Assembly: GCA_009746045.1 (NCBI GenBank)
Contig: RPFO01001238.1
Location: 2,501 to 45,000 of the forward strand
Source: Mesostigma viride
Lineage: Eukaryota; Streptophyta; Mesostigmatophyceae; Mesostigmatales; Mesostigmataceae
Reading direction: 5' to 3'
DNA: 42,500 nt
This document shows, piece by piece, positions 1 to 20,754 of the stretch. The position numbers and the translations under genes were made by a program. Under the pieces are notes generated by a model. The model did not search any database, was not told the DNA's origin, and was given only the letters and a program-made list of their open reading frames with translations. Within the stretch, counting starts at the first letter, position 1. Each line of letters begins with the position of its first letter.

Positions 1-93
<93 letters not shown>

Positions 94-110
94 GGTCGTG
101 GTGGTTGTGG

Positions 111-171
<61 letters not shown>

Positions 172-190
172 CGTCGTCGTCGTCGTCGTT
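1..190. repeat. CGT then GTT trinucleotide microsatellites
   Basis: An almost pure CGT array runs from the window edge to about 92. It passes through a few CGTGGT variants into a GTT array (about 105-170) and returns briefly to CGT. It lies upstream of the first recognisable channel exon at 883 and probably belongs to an intron. Every frame is open, which produces meaningless poly-Val, poly-Leu and poly-Arg ORFs. Confidence 0.95.
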
Positions 191-204
191 GTTGTGGCGG
201 CGGG

Positions 205-205
<1 letters not shown>

Positions 206-253
<48 letters not shown>
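206..253. repeat. 48-base poly-G run
   Basis: An uninterrupted run of 48 G on the + strand, between the trinucleotide array and the TTGCCG array. Such a run can form G-quadruplexes, and its true length is hard to sequence. Confidence 0.9.
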
Positions 254-714
<461 letters not shown>

Positions 715-882
715 TTTGGCCAAACATCCTCCACCGTTTCCCTCTGTCCTGTTTTAAATCCACAAACTCGCGTCACACCACTGCCATCTTTTTCCTTTAC
801 CCTGTCAATGTCGACTTCACGGCTACACCTTTACTTTCTTCCGGCCCAACAAAACCCACCCCCCCTCCCCCCCCTGCCCCAG

Positions 883-9928
<9,046 letters not shown>

Positions 9929-11076
9929 ATTATGCAAAATGGAAGGACAGCAGGTACCTGAGATGTCGGAAAGAACAAGGCATGCCAGGGAGAAGAAGAG
10001 CGCATACCTAGGGTGATGCCATGGAGGAGCGATGCCAACACATGGAGGAGGATGTGCTGGAGAAGGATGTGCTGATCTTTGAAGCGGAAGTAGAGCGACA
10101 GAAAGAAGTGAGCGGGTACCTCTTGGCTGGTATGCCTGGAAGAATAAGAGCCCTTTTTCTGACCACCCATCCAGTTTCATGCCACCGTGAGAGCAGAGAT
10201 CCGTCCTGCTGGCATCCGCTCCCTGCCTTCGTCGCTCCACCAGCAAAGTCCACCAGCGGAGTGCTCCTGCGGGTGCCAGTCAGTTCTTGGTCGCCCGTAT
10301 TGTTATGGACAAGGTTCACCAACTGCAGGTCTCTGGGCTCGCAAGAGAGTGAAGATCCCCGGGCTTGTCAAGGTTACTGCCAGTAAAGGCCTTCCAGACT
10401 TACATGTATTATGTACGGTGGAGCTCCCAGAATTCGGATGCTGGGAGCTTGACCACTCGAGCAGTGGAGGTTGCGTTGAGAAGAAAAAGAAGTGAACCAA
10501 ATCGTCAGATTTGGGAGGGGTTCAGATGATGCAGGTTTTACTGGCCAAATTGTCATTTTGGGGGGGGAGGGGGGCGCTCTACTGGATAAGTGCTTGTCAG
10601 CAGCCGAAGTCGCCACTGACGGACACCCATATCTGTCTTACTTGCGCCGGTTGCCCCATTGATATAGGGCCTAATGGGCACTTGGCTCAAGTGTCTTCAT
10701 GTGACTTGGACGACGATGTATTATGGCTTCGTTATTCTTGGGAACATGGCTGCGGTGTGCCTCAGATTGGTAGCCAATGTAGCACCAACACGAGAGGTAT
10801 TGGCGTTTTGGCTGCGTGACCGCCTCTGCACAGGTCTCCATTTCGGGGCAATCAACATGGATGCAAACTGGGTGTATATAGCATCAATGTCTCTTGCTTC
10901 TTAGATATCAACTTTATTTATTTGATTATTTATTCTGGGTGGTAACTTTGTGGGGGTCTGAAGATTTTTTATACAAAGGGAAGTTGGATATTGGGTTCCT
11001 ATCAGTCAGCCATGTATGTGTGCTGCCTCCTGCTACATGAAACGGAGAAAGTCTCTTGATAAATTCTACTTTGTCC
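9929..11076. other. Sequence downstream of the channel gene
   Basis: Begins after the channel stop codon (9926-9928) and presumably starts with its 3' UTR. An AT-rich stretch lies at 10905-10945. Short open frames occur on both strands, but none shows a family motif or repeat. Confidence 0.5.
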
Positions 11077-11131
11077 AATTAGTTAATTAATTAATTAAAC
11101 ACGCGCTCCCGTTGGGGAGTCGCGGAGCACA
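11077..11131 (+). repeat. Solo copy of a transposon end
   Basis: TTAATTAATTAAT followed by CGCTCCCGTTGGGGAGTC and CGGAGCAC. The same block forms the right end of the candidate element at 39941-41500 (41457-41500) and, inverted, its left end. No partner end is visible nearby, so this is a solo end or decayed copy. Confidence 0.7.
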
Positions 11132-12093
11132 ATAATACAGATTTAAAATGCATGCTTTTCATATCCCTGTATGTTGCACACTGGGAGGGGGGCAGAGACA
11201 CCCGTCTGATCCCTCATGCCGGGAGGCAGGCCACAGCTGCAACCTACACTAGTATGCACGAGGCTCCAGAGTCTGGCATAAGTGTGGGTGCACTTATTCT
11301 GAAATGTGCGCGTGCATGGGTGACATGGTGGGGGCATTGTTGCTAAAGGTAGCCGGTAGTACACTGAGCCATACACGGCGCTGTGAATTGCAAGCTAGTG
11401 GCTTATAGGCCATACAGCAATACATCAACAAGTCTCGAGTGCAGACACGTGTGTAGTACTCCTCTACACACATCTCGAATGATTTATCTAGTACCAAATC
11501 CGAAAGGCTTGCATCACTCCCCGGAAAGGAGAACTTTTGCGGATGACTGTAGGTGTACACCAACATAAGTTGGCGATGCCTTAGAATCCGGAGACGTCCG
11601 TCCTATAGTCAGCAAAAGTTGGTGCGAGAGTTCCCCAGTTCGATTCCGGTCGGATTCACTTGCAGATCGCGTTTTCTGCCGACCGGCACTAAACGCAAAT
11701 GGTTTTCACCTTTGCGGCGTGCCAAATCAGAATACATCAACCCGGCCCTCGGCCACTAGTTATAGATTCTCTGCTGCCCATGTGCGGCGTGGGACACAAC
11801 AACAACAACAACAACAACATCAACCGTCACGCAAGCCTATCTGATCAAACCTAGTGTAGCCATCATGTCATGGATCGATCCTGCATGTCACGTGACTTTG
11901 TCTAAAAAAAATTGCATGCATGGTCGACAACAATTCAAGGACACTGGCTGCATGCATATGGACAATGTCTTCTCGTACATCCAAGCCAAATCGACAATCA
12001 TTGCCCATCATGTATCTGGTGCCAATAAGTTCAACTAATCCTAGCTTAATTTTGGATGGTATGGCATGTGCACAAGCCATGCACGAGGTAGCC
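11132..12093. other. Intergenic, short AAC microsatellite
   Basis: Contains an (AAC)n microsatellite at about 11796-11818 and otherwise unique sequence. A GTTCGATTCC motif near 11638 recalls a tRNA T-loop, but no cloverleaf can be closed around it. No convincing gene. Confidence 0.5.
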
Positions 12094-12845
12094 ATGGCTG
12101 ACGGCGGCGCTCATACTTTCAACGTTTGGGCACCAAATTTGGCCGTGAGTATCACAATCGCTTCGTCTTTCTAAGACGCACACGCTGATATATTTTTCCG
12201 AAGCTAAAACGCATTATTATGACGAGCAAACGCTCAACAACGCAACGCAGCCTGGCGGCTGCGATGAGCCAAGAAAATTCGCCTGTCCAGAGCTCCGGCT
12301 GTACGTAGTTCCGCCCGGCCTGCCAGGCAGCGGGGACACTACTCAAGCGTTAGTACATAGTGCACTCGGCTCCTGCAGCCTCGCCCGAGCTCGGCATCGC
12401 CTGATCCCAAACACAGTCGCCCAGCAGAACCGCGCCCACCATAACCGCGCTTTCGCCACCAACCGCCTCGATCCACGAATGAACCGGCCAGCATGGCGCC
12501 GTGCACTGCTATGCACTGCATCTTCTTCGGGGACTACGGCCTCGCTTTACATACGTACACGACCTGTGCATCCATCTCGACAGCATCAACCGCCTCATCA
12601 CCCCGGACGGCACCTGGTTTAACCCCGGGTCTCTGTTCGGGTCAGTGCTCCCGCCCCCTGGCAACTCCAGCACACCATTCTCAACTCTCTTCTCATGGGT
12701 GCTCTGATGGTGAGATCTGGGCTCCCGTCCATCTCCGCACCCACATTCCGCTCCACGATCCTTACGGAAGCCCTCCAGCAGCACGTGACTCCCCTCGCTG
12801 CAGATGTGGCAGCAGTGGGAGGCACGCTGTTTACTGAGCTCCCTC
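12094..12845 (+). pseudogene. Unidentified open frame, 5' part, split by the retrotransposon
   Basis: The start ATG at 12094 sits in a GCCATGG context and opens a 17-codon exon ending at GCC|GTGAGTAT. Splicing a 31-base intron (12145-12175) joins it in phase to a frame open for about 150 codons. After apparent one-base slips near 12530-12560 and 12650, a third frame continues as TFRSTILTEALQQHV up to the insertion point. At the junction, removing the retrotransposon and one CCCTC copy lets this last frame run on into 23103 onward. I do not recognise the protein. The composition looks like coding sequence, but the repeated slips make the model tentative, and it may already have been decaying before insertion. 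Confidence 0.4.
12841..12845. repeat. Left target-site duplication CCCTC
   Basis: CCCTC directly precedes the 5' LTR and is repeated exactly at 23103-23107, after the 3' LTR. Five-base duplications are usual for Ty3/gypsy integrases. Confidence 0.93.
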
Positions 12846-13549
12846 TGTAACAACCAAATGTTACATCCAAAGTTTTCCTACTGATTGATCTGATTATGAG
12901 TTCTTTAGGACAAATTATTTGGGAAGTTAGGAGGCTTCGACGTCTGATGGATATTGAGCCTGCTGAGATCTGCAGAGATTATTGTTCTACCCTCATTGGT
13001 CGTGGCCCCTGATCCACGTAGGGTACTTTGCATGGTTTTGTTCAGTCAGTCATAGATTCTCTTTAATACCGTTGTACCTGGTGGATCTAGTTCCAGGTCA
13101 TGGAGATTTCGTATGTGCTGGCTTTGTGTTGTGTTGAGGATTCGGAAGCTAAGATCTTATCTTGAGTGATCCTCACTTTTGATTGGTCCTTCCGGTTAGG
13201 GCTGAGCCGACCTGCGTGCATGATGACTTTTATCCAGTTTGTGGCGGCTGGAACGTGTGCGTGTAAGAAAGCTAAAGCTATGGTGTAATTCAAGGGTTTC
13301 CTTGTTTCATCAATCAAACAACCCTCGCTAAAAGTCAACTATAACTTCAACAGATAGTCGACTTGGATATAACATTGTCTGTTGTGTCTAACAAGGGTGG
13401 GGACTCATTCCCTTAACTGTTGAAGATCCATCTTCATTGCTTCTCTGGACGTGAAGTTATCTGTCGCGACTCCAACCCAGGTATAAAGATCTTTTCACAT
13501 CAATGTTGAAACTGAGGCTGTTGCAAACACAACATTTTTAGTCGTTACA
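12846..13549 (+). repeat. 5' LTR, 704 bp
   Basis: Nearly identical to 22399-23102. Differences are an extra CC near 13008, three substitutions in the second half, and single-base indels in short runs. It ends GTTACA at 13549, directly before the primer-binding site. Confidence 0.95.
13482..13487 (+). promoter_or_regulatory. Candidate TATA box in the LTR
   Basis: TATAAA lies about 62 bases before the end of the 5' LTR, the best match to a core promoter in the LTR. Transcription starting 25-30 bases downstream would leave a very short R-U5. The same motif is in the 3' LTR at about 23035. Confidence 0.4.
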
Positions 13550-13550
13550 T

Positions 13551-13562
13551 TGGTATCGGAGG
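13551..13562 (+). other. Primer-binding site (initiator Met tRNA type)
   Basis: TGGTATCGGAGG begins two bases after the 5' LTR. It resembles TGGTATCAGAGC, the site complementary to the 3' end of initiator methionine tRNA, used by many Ty3/gypsy and Ty1/copia elements. Two of twelve bases differ from that consensus. Confidence 0.75.
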
Positions 13563-13769
13563 TTTCTACCTAGGTGTTGGTTGTCTTGATAGTATTAGTT
13601 CACGGTTAACAATGGAATTCTTGCCGACCCAGAGAGGGTACGTTATGCTGTGTGTTCGGACAGTTTTTAGAGTGTGACTCATCCTTATGTGACAGTCTTG
13701 CTCTGAGAGCTGCTTTGAGCTACAAGTCTCTAACGTTTCCCCAGTCCGGCATGCGCGACCCATGGAGTG

Positions 13770-15518
13770 ATGAGTAACCCGGAGACACAACCACCGTTAT
13801 CAAGTAAGAGAGTTGAAGATGCAACCACATCTTTAGCAGCTCAACGGACGACCGGTGATGAAAGGGTTTCATCATCTACTCCCAGACGTCAACTATTTGG
13901 AGATACCACCTTAATGTCTGCTTCCCGCAGATATTCGCTGTCGGTCGGCCCAAAGTTCTCCATCTTGCCCCTCGGTGTGCAACCAGGCGAGCCCTCCTTG
14001 CGTGGCACTGGTAGAGGTGGACCACGGTTCTCCAACGTGGAGGACACGCGTTCGCCAGCACCCGAATACGGTTCGGCTATTCGTTTTGGCTACAACACGG
14101 TGCCGGGGCGAGACGGCACTCGGCTAGCGGCTGACGAGCTGACAGCGGAGAAAATTCGATTACAACATGAACGTGAGGAAGCTGCGAGAGCTAGAAGTGT
14201 GGCGGAAGCGCTGGAGAAGAGTGTGGGTAGGACTATTGCGCGTGTGCAGCAACTTGAGTCGCAAGGGCAGGCGGGCGATGGAGAGTCTGTTTTCGTGGAT
14301 CAACCGTCTCCAACACTGGGTATACGAAGGGTATATGCGGTTGACGCTCCTTTTGTTGATGAAGGGACAGATGCACAGGGGCATGAGCCTCCACGGCTCT
14401 CGGTGGCTGCGACATTGCCGGAGAATCAGAATGCACCACACGCCCCAGTGATGGAGCTCACGTCTTTGTATCCTCGTACTGTTCCTTTTCCCAAGGTGGA
14501 GTCGGTAGACAAGCTATCGCTGACCAACCTTACCCATCGCAGCTTCGACCATTTCTCCACCAAGTTTCAGGATGTCTTCGCTATCCACTTCGCCAACTAC
14601 GGGCCCAAGGCAGAGGAACGTCTCACGATGGACATCCAGAAGAGAATGGTTAGGCAGCGGATGAGCGACAGTGCCAGCGACCGTTTTGATGAGTTTTTGC
14701 GTTCTGTGGCTGGACGTGCGTGTACCGACCTCCCCTCTCTCCTATTGGGCTTTCGCCGGTTTCTGTTACCCCAGGATCAGCTTCGCATGGATCGGGACGC
14801 ACTGGCTAACTGTACGCAGGCTGGTTTGACGCTGCCACAGTTCGTGGAGCAATTCACCAACCTTAGAGCCAAGATTCCCCAATGCTCTGACGCAGAGGCG
14901 CTTCACAGACTACTGCATGGCATGGCTCCACACGTGCGACTGGATGTGGACAAGCACTTCTCCCAGTTCGACTACGTGGACTGGCAATGGGACAAGGTGT
15001 TGTCTTATGTGCTCACCCTCTGTCGTGTGCCTGCTTTTTCTGTCAAGTGGGAGCCTGTGGCCACGCCAGTGCCACCCATCAAGAAGTCCCTGAACCAGCT
15101 GGATGACCTCCTGGGGGAGCTCAATGCCTTGGATCCCACCCAGGGTAACTGTTTTATTTGCAACCAGCCAGGTCACTTTGCACGGGACTGCCCTAGGCGG
15201 GACCAGTTTCCCCCTGCCACGAGAGGACCTTTTGGCGCCCTGCCATCTCCCAGGCCACCCAGCCTACCTCCTGGAGTTCCTGCTGGCGATCACCGAATGC
15301 AGCCAGGGTTCCAGCCCAACTTCCAGCCCTCTGGGAGGTTCCAGTCCCGCGCTAGGCCCTTCAGCAGACAGGATAAGCGTAGGATGGTGAACGCTCTCAT
15401 GCAGCTGCTGGCAGATGAGGAGGATGGGGGGGATGAGGATGAGCCTCCAGCACCACCTGAGCAGCTTCCACCATCAGGCAGTGGAGCACTCCCAGACCCA
15501 CCTGAGTCAAAAAACTAG
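13770..15518 (+). CDS. gag: Gag polyprotein of the Ty3/gypsy element
   Basis: A single intact frame of 582 residues starting at the ATG at 13770, 220 bases after the 5' LTR. The N-terminal third is polar and low in structure, and a helix rich in Glu, Arg and Ala (about residues 115-150) may form a coiled coil. The middle (about 235-430) matches the usual retrotransposon gag capsid region in size and position. A CCHC zinc knuckle, CFICNQPGHFARDC, sits at residues 461-474 and would bind the RNA. The tail is Pro-rich and then acidic. Pol follows in another frame after the stop, so either frameshifting or reinitiation at the ATG at 15545 would be needed. Confidence 0.93.
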   Translation: MSNPETQPPLSSKRVEDATTSLAAQRTTGDERVSSSTPRRQLFGDTTLMSASRRYSLSVGPKFSILPLGVQPGEPSLRGTGRGGPRFSNVEDTRSPAPEYGSAIRFGYNTVPGRDGTRLAADELTAEKIRLQHEREEAARARSVAEALEKSVGRTIARVQQLESQGQAGDGESVFVDQPSPTLGIRRVYAVDAPFVDEGTDAQGHEPPRLSVAATLPENQNAPHAPVMELTSLYPRTVPFPKVESVDKLSLTNLTHRSFDHFSTKFQDVFAIHFANYGPKAEERLTMDIQKRMVRQRMSDSASDRFDEFLRSVAGRACTDLPSLLLGFRRFLLPQDQLRMDRDALANCTQAGLTLPQFVEQFTNLRAKIPQCSDAEALHRLLHGMAPHVRLDVDKHFSQFDYVDWQWDKVLSYVLTLCRVPAFSVKWEPVATPVPPIKKSLNQLDDLLGELNALDPTQGNCFICNQPGHFARDCPRRDQFPPATRGPFGALPSPRPPSLPPGVPAGDHRMQPGFQPNFQPSGRFQSRARPFSRQDKRRMVNALMQLLADEEDGGDEDEPPAPPEQLPPSGSGALPDPPESKN

Positions 15519-15544
15519 TTGGGTCCCCAGGTCATCCTTCTGTC

Positions 15545-18285
15545 ATGGCCAGGTCTGACCTGCCTGCTGTTGACGTTAGGCCAGTGAACACTGTGGGTGC
15601 TTCTGACCCTGATGTCCCTGTGGGTCCTCCTGTACCAGGTCACTTACTCAAGTTTCAGGCTAGGCTCCTCAACGTGCCAGTTCCCTTGGCTCACCAGCTT
15701 GCTTGTTTATGATTGATTCTGGTGCTGGCAGTAATTATATTGCTGCATCCTTGGTGCAGGAGTTGAAGTTGCCTGTGTTGGCCCACCCCACACCTGTCAT
15801 GGTGCAGTATTCTGATGGCAGGAGAAGCTGCTCACCTGGCTATGTGCAGCTCATCTTCCAAGTTTGTTCATCCCAGACTTTGGAAGTGACAGCAGATGTC
15901 ATTCCCCTCACGGCAGCAGATGTGATTTTGGGGATCCCATGGTTGTCTGACACCAATCCTGCTATTTCTTGGCCTGACAGGGTGGTCCAGTTCAAGGATG
16001 GGACAGTGTGGGATGCTACCTGTGTGTTGCCAGGGGGGAGAAGAACAGCCACTGAGTGCTGTTCCACACAGACAGCTGTCAATGATGGCAAGGGAGGGGA
16101 AGCAGGTGCGAAAGGGGTGGATCAAGAGCCGACTTTGGAGGAGAAACGGGCTGCCCTACTGAAGCATGTGTGGTCTGCCAAGCATACTCTGTCTTATTTG
16201 GCCACCTATCCAGTGGAACACATCTTTTTCCTGCATTTGGTGCCTAATGAACCTGAGTCTGCTAGTGGTCATTCTGTCAATGCTGTCAGTTCTACTGTCA
16301 CCACTGAGCAACAACAGCAGCATGATGCCTTGTTGGACAGGTATGGAGCCATCTTTGAGGACAAGATGCCCCAGTATCCTCCTGAGGGACCCATCACACA
16401 TGTCATCAAGTTGGTAGAGGGTGCTCGTCCTCCTTTTGTGCCTATGTACAGGATGGGCCCTGCAGAGATGGCAGAGCTGAAGACCATACTTATTGGCCTG
16501 TTGGAGGCTGGTCTGATCCTCCCAGCTAACAGTCCTTTCAGTTCTGGGTGTTTGCTTGTACCCAAGCATGATGGGGGGTGGAGGTTGTGCATTGACCTGA
16601 GGGGACTGAACAAGGTGACTGTCAAGTCCAGGTACCCTCTGCCCAGAATTGATGAGTTGCTGGAGAGGACTGCAGGAGCTGCCTTCTTTACCAAGTTTGA
16701 CCTCAGGCATGCTTTCTGGCAGATCAGGGTGGCTACTGAGGACATCCCCAAGACGGCCTTTTCTACTCCATGGGGACAGTTCCAGTGGACAGTAATGCCC
16801 ATGGGTGCCTCTAACAGTCCTGCCACTATGCAGATGTTTGTCAATGCCATCTTTGGCCACCTGACTGGAAATGCCCTGCCCCAGATCTCACCTGACCTTC
16901 GCAACCCCAGGTTCAAGGACATTGCCCACTTGTGTGACACTACCAGGGTGGTCTTCAGGACTTGTGTGGTCGTCTACCTGGACGACATTCTGGTACACTC
17001 TCGTACCTTCAGGGAGCATCTGGAGAACGTGGAGGAGGTCCTTAAGGTGATCCATCAGTATCATCTGTCGGTGAAGAGGTCCAAGGTGGAGTGGGGCCAA
17101 GAGGTGAAGTTTCTGGGCTACCAGCTGAGCGCTGCAGGTATGACTCCTGAGGCCAGCAAGGTCTCTGCTGTTTTGGAGTGGCCTGTGTTGAAGTCAGCTC
17201 ATGATGTCAGATCCTTTCTGGGCCTGGTGGGCTGGTACCGACGGTTCATCCCTGACATGGCGGCCATCTCTGGTCCCCTGTTAGCCCTGCTCAAGAAGGA
17301 TGTTCCCTTTGAGTGGACTGCAGCATGCCAGCAAGCTTTTGATGTGTTGAAGCAGAAGCTTACCACTGCTCCCTTGTTGGTGGGCCCCAACCCAGACTTG
17401 CCATACCAGGTTAGGTCTGATGCCTCACAGGGTGCTATTGGTGCAGTACTAATGCAAGATCATGGTAAGGGCCCTCAACCAGTGGAATACATGTCCAGGA
17501 GTATGACGTCTGCAGAACGTAACTACCCTGTTCATGAGCAGGAGCTGCTGGGATTGGTGGTGGCCTGTCACAAGTGGGAACACCTACTGAAGGGGGCTCA
17601 GTTTTCTGTGGCCAGCAGCGCCAGGGATGGGCAGGGCAACGAGTCTATTACCCTGATGACTGACCACAGGCCCTTGGTACATGTGTTGGAACAGACCCGG
17701 ATGAGTAAGAGGATGGCTGGATGGATGGAGTTCCTGGGGGGGTTTGGACCTTTCTCTGTGAGGTACATTCCTGGTACGCAGAATGTGGTGCCTGACGCCC
17801 TGTCCAGGAGGAGGGATTTGATGGGAAGTTTTCATGAGGACTTGGACATCTGTGCTGCCCTGATTTCTGTGGTAGAGTGTGGAGCCTTGACTAGAGCTCA
17901 GGCCAACAACCAGAAGGCTTCTCAACTGTTGACACCACCTGTAGGGAATAACGGTGGTCCCGTGATGCTCATCGACCAGGGCTCTGTCCCAGAGTTGACA
18001 GGCGTCCAGGAGGGTGTCCAGTCACTGTCTGACAGTCTTAGGAGAAGTTCTGACGGTGTGGTGCCCACTCCCACTGTGCAGCCAGGTGAGGGAGACCCTG
18101 CTAGGCGCAGCAGAGGTAGACCCAGGAAGTGGGTCATGGACCCTGTGTTGGTAGGCCGGTCCAAGGTGACAGTTGGCCTCTCAGGTGATGGCAAGGTCAA
18201 AAGGGCCTATAGCTACTACTGTCTCATCCAAGCAGTTGGTGCCAATCAAGTTTCGTTTAAGTGGCCAGCCGGAGCGGCTGCTTAG
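15545..18285 (+). pseudogene. pol: Pol, first part: aspartic protease, reverse transcriptase, RNase H
   Basis: Coding-like sequence begins at the ATG at 15545 and runs to about 15705, where one missing T in TGTTTATG shifts the frame. It continues from 15706 to the stop at 18285. The protease motif MIDSGAGSNYIAASL lies at the start of the second frame, with ADVILGIPWL downstream. The reverse transcriptase has LCIDLRGLNKVT, an FTKFDLRHAFWQI-type motif and the catalytic YLDDILVHSR near 16975. RNase H has VRSDASQGAIGAVLMQ and ends near TDHRPLVHVLEQ. The last residues before the stop come from the MITE inserted at about 18238, so the polyprotein is cut between RNase H and integrase. Confidence 0.92.
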
Positions 18286-19034
18286 GTTTTAGCGGACAAG
18301 TGTTCGAAGCGCGTCATTGGTGAATTACTTGGGAACTTGGGTTTCCCCGCGAAACTCCAACCGCACGTTCAGATTTCCAAATCTCAAGTAAAGTTCGGCG
18401 CAACTTTCTGAACGGGGGCAGTTGACGAGCAGCATTCCTCCGGACGAATGAATTGCGTTCCATACTTGCGCAAAATTTTGAAAGGTAGCTTGCGTGCAGC
18501 CCTACTAAAATTTGCGCGGACGTTCAGATTTCCAAATCTCGGGTAAATTTCGGCGGAACTTTCTGAACGGGGGTAGTTGGCGGGCAGCGTTCCTCCAGAC
18601 GAATTAAATGCGTTCCATACTAGCGCAAAATTTTGAAAGGTAGCTTGCGTGCAGCCCTACTAAAATTTGCGCGAAGTGTGGGACTGAAAATTCGTAACGG
18701 AAACTTTTTGGTAGTTGCCGTCACTTCCTTTTGTGCAAACGTGTGGGAGTGAAAATTCGTAACGGAAACTTTTTGGTAGTTGCCGTCACTTCATTTTGCG
18801 CGAGTGTTGGGCTGAAAATTCGTAACGGAAACTTTTTGGTAGTTGGCGTCACTTCCTTTGGTTCGACTGAAAATTCGCTGAAATTCGCTGAATTCGTACC
18901 GTAGCCTAATTTTTAGTACCTCGAAGTGACGGGGCACCTAAAAATTTGCCCACAAGTACACTTGGCAGCGCGCTCACTGGGAAAAATTGTACAGCCGCTC
19001 CGGCGGGCCACTTGAACGAATTGTAATCGGCATC
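18238..19034. mobile_element. MITE-like element inserted in pol
   Basis: About 0.8 kb with inverted ends. Bases 18252-18280 and the complement of 18992-19020 match at 27 of 29 positions (core AAGTGGCC, GCCGGAGCGGCTG), with weaker similarity out to 18238 and 19034. It has no coding capacity, and most of its interior consists of two families of internal direct repeats. It separates RNase H from integrase coding sequence. I cannot define a clean target duplication, so its superfamily is unknown. Confidence 0.7.
18364..18870. repeat. Internal direct repeats of the MITE
   Basis: Two copies of a roughly 155-bp unit (about 18364-18515 and 18518-18670) containing CGTTCAGATTTCCAAATCTC and TTTTGAAAGGTAGCTTGCGT. 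Three copies of a roughly 60-bp unit follow (about 18675-18860), each with GAAAATTCGTAACGGAAACT and GGTAGTTGCCGTCACTTC. Confidence 0.88.
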
Positions 19035-19086
19035 TCCTCTTCCTGCCCAGGGCTAGCGGCTAGCCCTGGGCAGGAAGAGGAGATGC
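19030..19086. repeat. Perfect 57-bp palindrome
   Basis: Arms of 28 bases (19030-19057 and 19059-19086) are exact reverse complements around one central G. The right arm reads GGAAGAGGAGATGC into the pol frame. The left arm abuts the right end of the MITE. Confidence 0.93.
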
Positions 19087-20706
19087 AGATGCAGCCCCTG
19101 GGACCTGACAAGGACCTGGTGTTGCCTAATCCCTTAAATATTTCCCTGCTGGACGTCATCAAGGCCTTCACCAAGACGGAGGACATGGCTACTGCAGCTA
19201 TCCAGAGGGGCAACTTTGGCAATAGACCTGTAGAATACTGGGAGGGCGTTCTGTATGTTCACACTCATGATGCAGAGCACACGGTGACTAGAAAAGTGTA
19301 TGTGCCTGAGATGGCCATTCCCACAGTGTTACATTGTTTCCATGACGATGTGACTGCGTGTCATCCTGGTTATGCTAAGCTACTTCATGAGGTGCAGCAG
19401 AGGTTTTGGTGGCCTGGCCTTTATCAGGATGTTAAGGCCTATGTGGATTCCTGTGACTCCTGCCAGAGAAATAAGGTCAGGAACCAAGCCACGCCCATCT
19501 TTCCCATGGCTATGCCCATTCCCCTGCGCCCTTGGATCAGTGTGACTATGGATTTTATCTGTGGTCTTCCCATGTCAGATGGTGGCAATGACAGGATCCT
19601 TGTGGTCATGGACAGGCTGTCCAGGATGTGCCATCTGATTCCTTGCAATACTCATCTCACCGCTGCACAGTGACAGTGTGGAATTGTTTATGAAGGAGAT
19701 CTACCGTCTGCACGGCATGCCTAGAGTGATCATCACTGATCAGGACCCCCTTTGGCTGTCAGGGTTTTGGAAGTCATTCTTTGACATCCTAGACACTAAG
19801 CTGGCATTCGGTGTGGCATACAGGTGTGCCAGTACTGGGGCGGTGGAGAGGATGAACAGAATTGTCAGGGAGTGTCAAAAGCACTATTGTACCCACGACA
19901 ACAAGGACTGGGACAAGAAGCTACCTTTCATAGAGTTTGCAATCAACAACTCTCCTCTGGCTCCTCACCAGATGTCCCCCTTCGTGATCTGCCATGGCCA
20001 GTGTCCCTTGACACCATTCGATTTGGAACTGCCCGACAGAGACGCTGAAGGCCCTTTCCAGCGACGCCTTGGTTCAGTCCAGCAGTTGTTGGCTTCCTTC
20101 CAGGAGGCTCACAGCATTGTGGCTACCCAGCTGTTGAGGACACAGGACAAGTACCTGACTAACGCCTGGCAGCAGACGGTGGCCAGTCATTCCTTTGTAG
20201 CCCCCGGGGACTTGGTGTTGTTGGAAGCCAACAGAGTGCTGCCTGAGAAGGAGCAATGCAGGAAACTGCAACCACTCTGGTTGGGTCCTTACCCAGTGTT
20301 GGCCACCTTTCACTATGGGACCGTAGTCCAGGTCCAGGTGCCTTCTCACTGGAAGCTCAGGAATAATATTTTTCACCTTGCACAGCTGAAGCTGTACAGG
20401 CGTAACACCTTGCCAGGCAGATTGTCTGCCCCCTTGCCTTATGAGTTGGATTCAGAGGGGGAGAAGATCTATGAAGTGGAGCGGTTGTTGGCTCACAGGG
20501 TGAAAGGGAAAGGTCGCACTAAACAGCTGCAGTTTAAGGTACACTGGAAGGGAGAGCTAGAGGTGACGGCTACATGGCTGTGGTTGTCTGATCTCACCAA
20601 TAGTCACTCTGCTGTACTAGATTATTGTCAGCGTCATGGGATCACCTTGCCTGAGTGGTATGTCATGGGCTCTGAGCAGAGTGCTCCCCTTCATAGCTCC
20701 CAGTGA
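19087..20706 (+). pseudogene. pol: Pol, second part: integrase with C-terminal chromodomain
   Basis: The frame resumes after the palindrome and runs to a stop at 19671-19673. A one-base shift there is followed by an open frame from 19678 to 20706. The zinc-binding HHCC domain is seen as H and H around HDDVTACHPG and CDSCQRNK. Catalytic core residues lie in VTMDFICGLP, IITDQDPLW and GAVERMNR (D, D and E). The region before the Glu reads AYRCASTGAVERMNR, shorter than the family's usual AYHPQTDGQxER, so a few residues are lost. The C-terminus contains a chromodomain-like segment (YEVERLLAHR, FKVHWKGELEVTATW) that in chromoviruses steers integration to chromatin. It inserts cDNA; here it is detached from RT by the MITE. 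Confidence 0.9.
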
Positions 20707-20754
20707 GCACTGCTAACGCCTCTTTTTGGTGCTGTGTGTCTGTGGTTGCCAGCC

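Noticed and set aside
11590-11680. tRNA gene suggested by GTTCGATTCC
   Set aside because: The flanking stem does not pair, and no acceptor or anticodon arm can be drawn.
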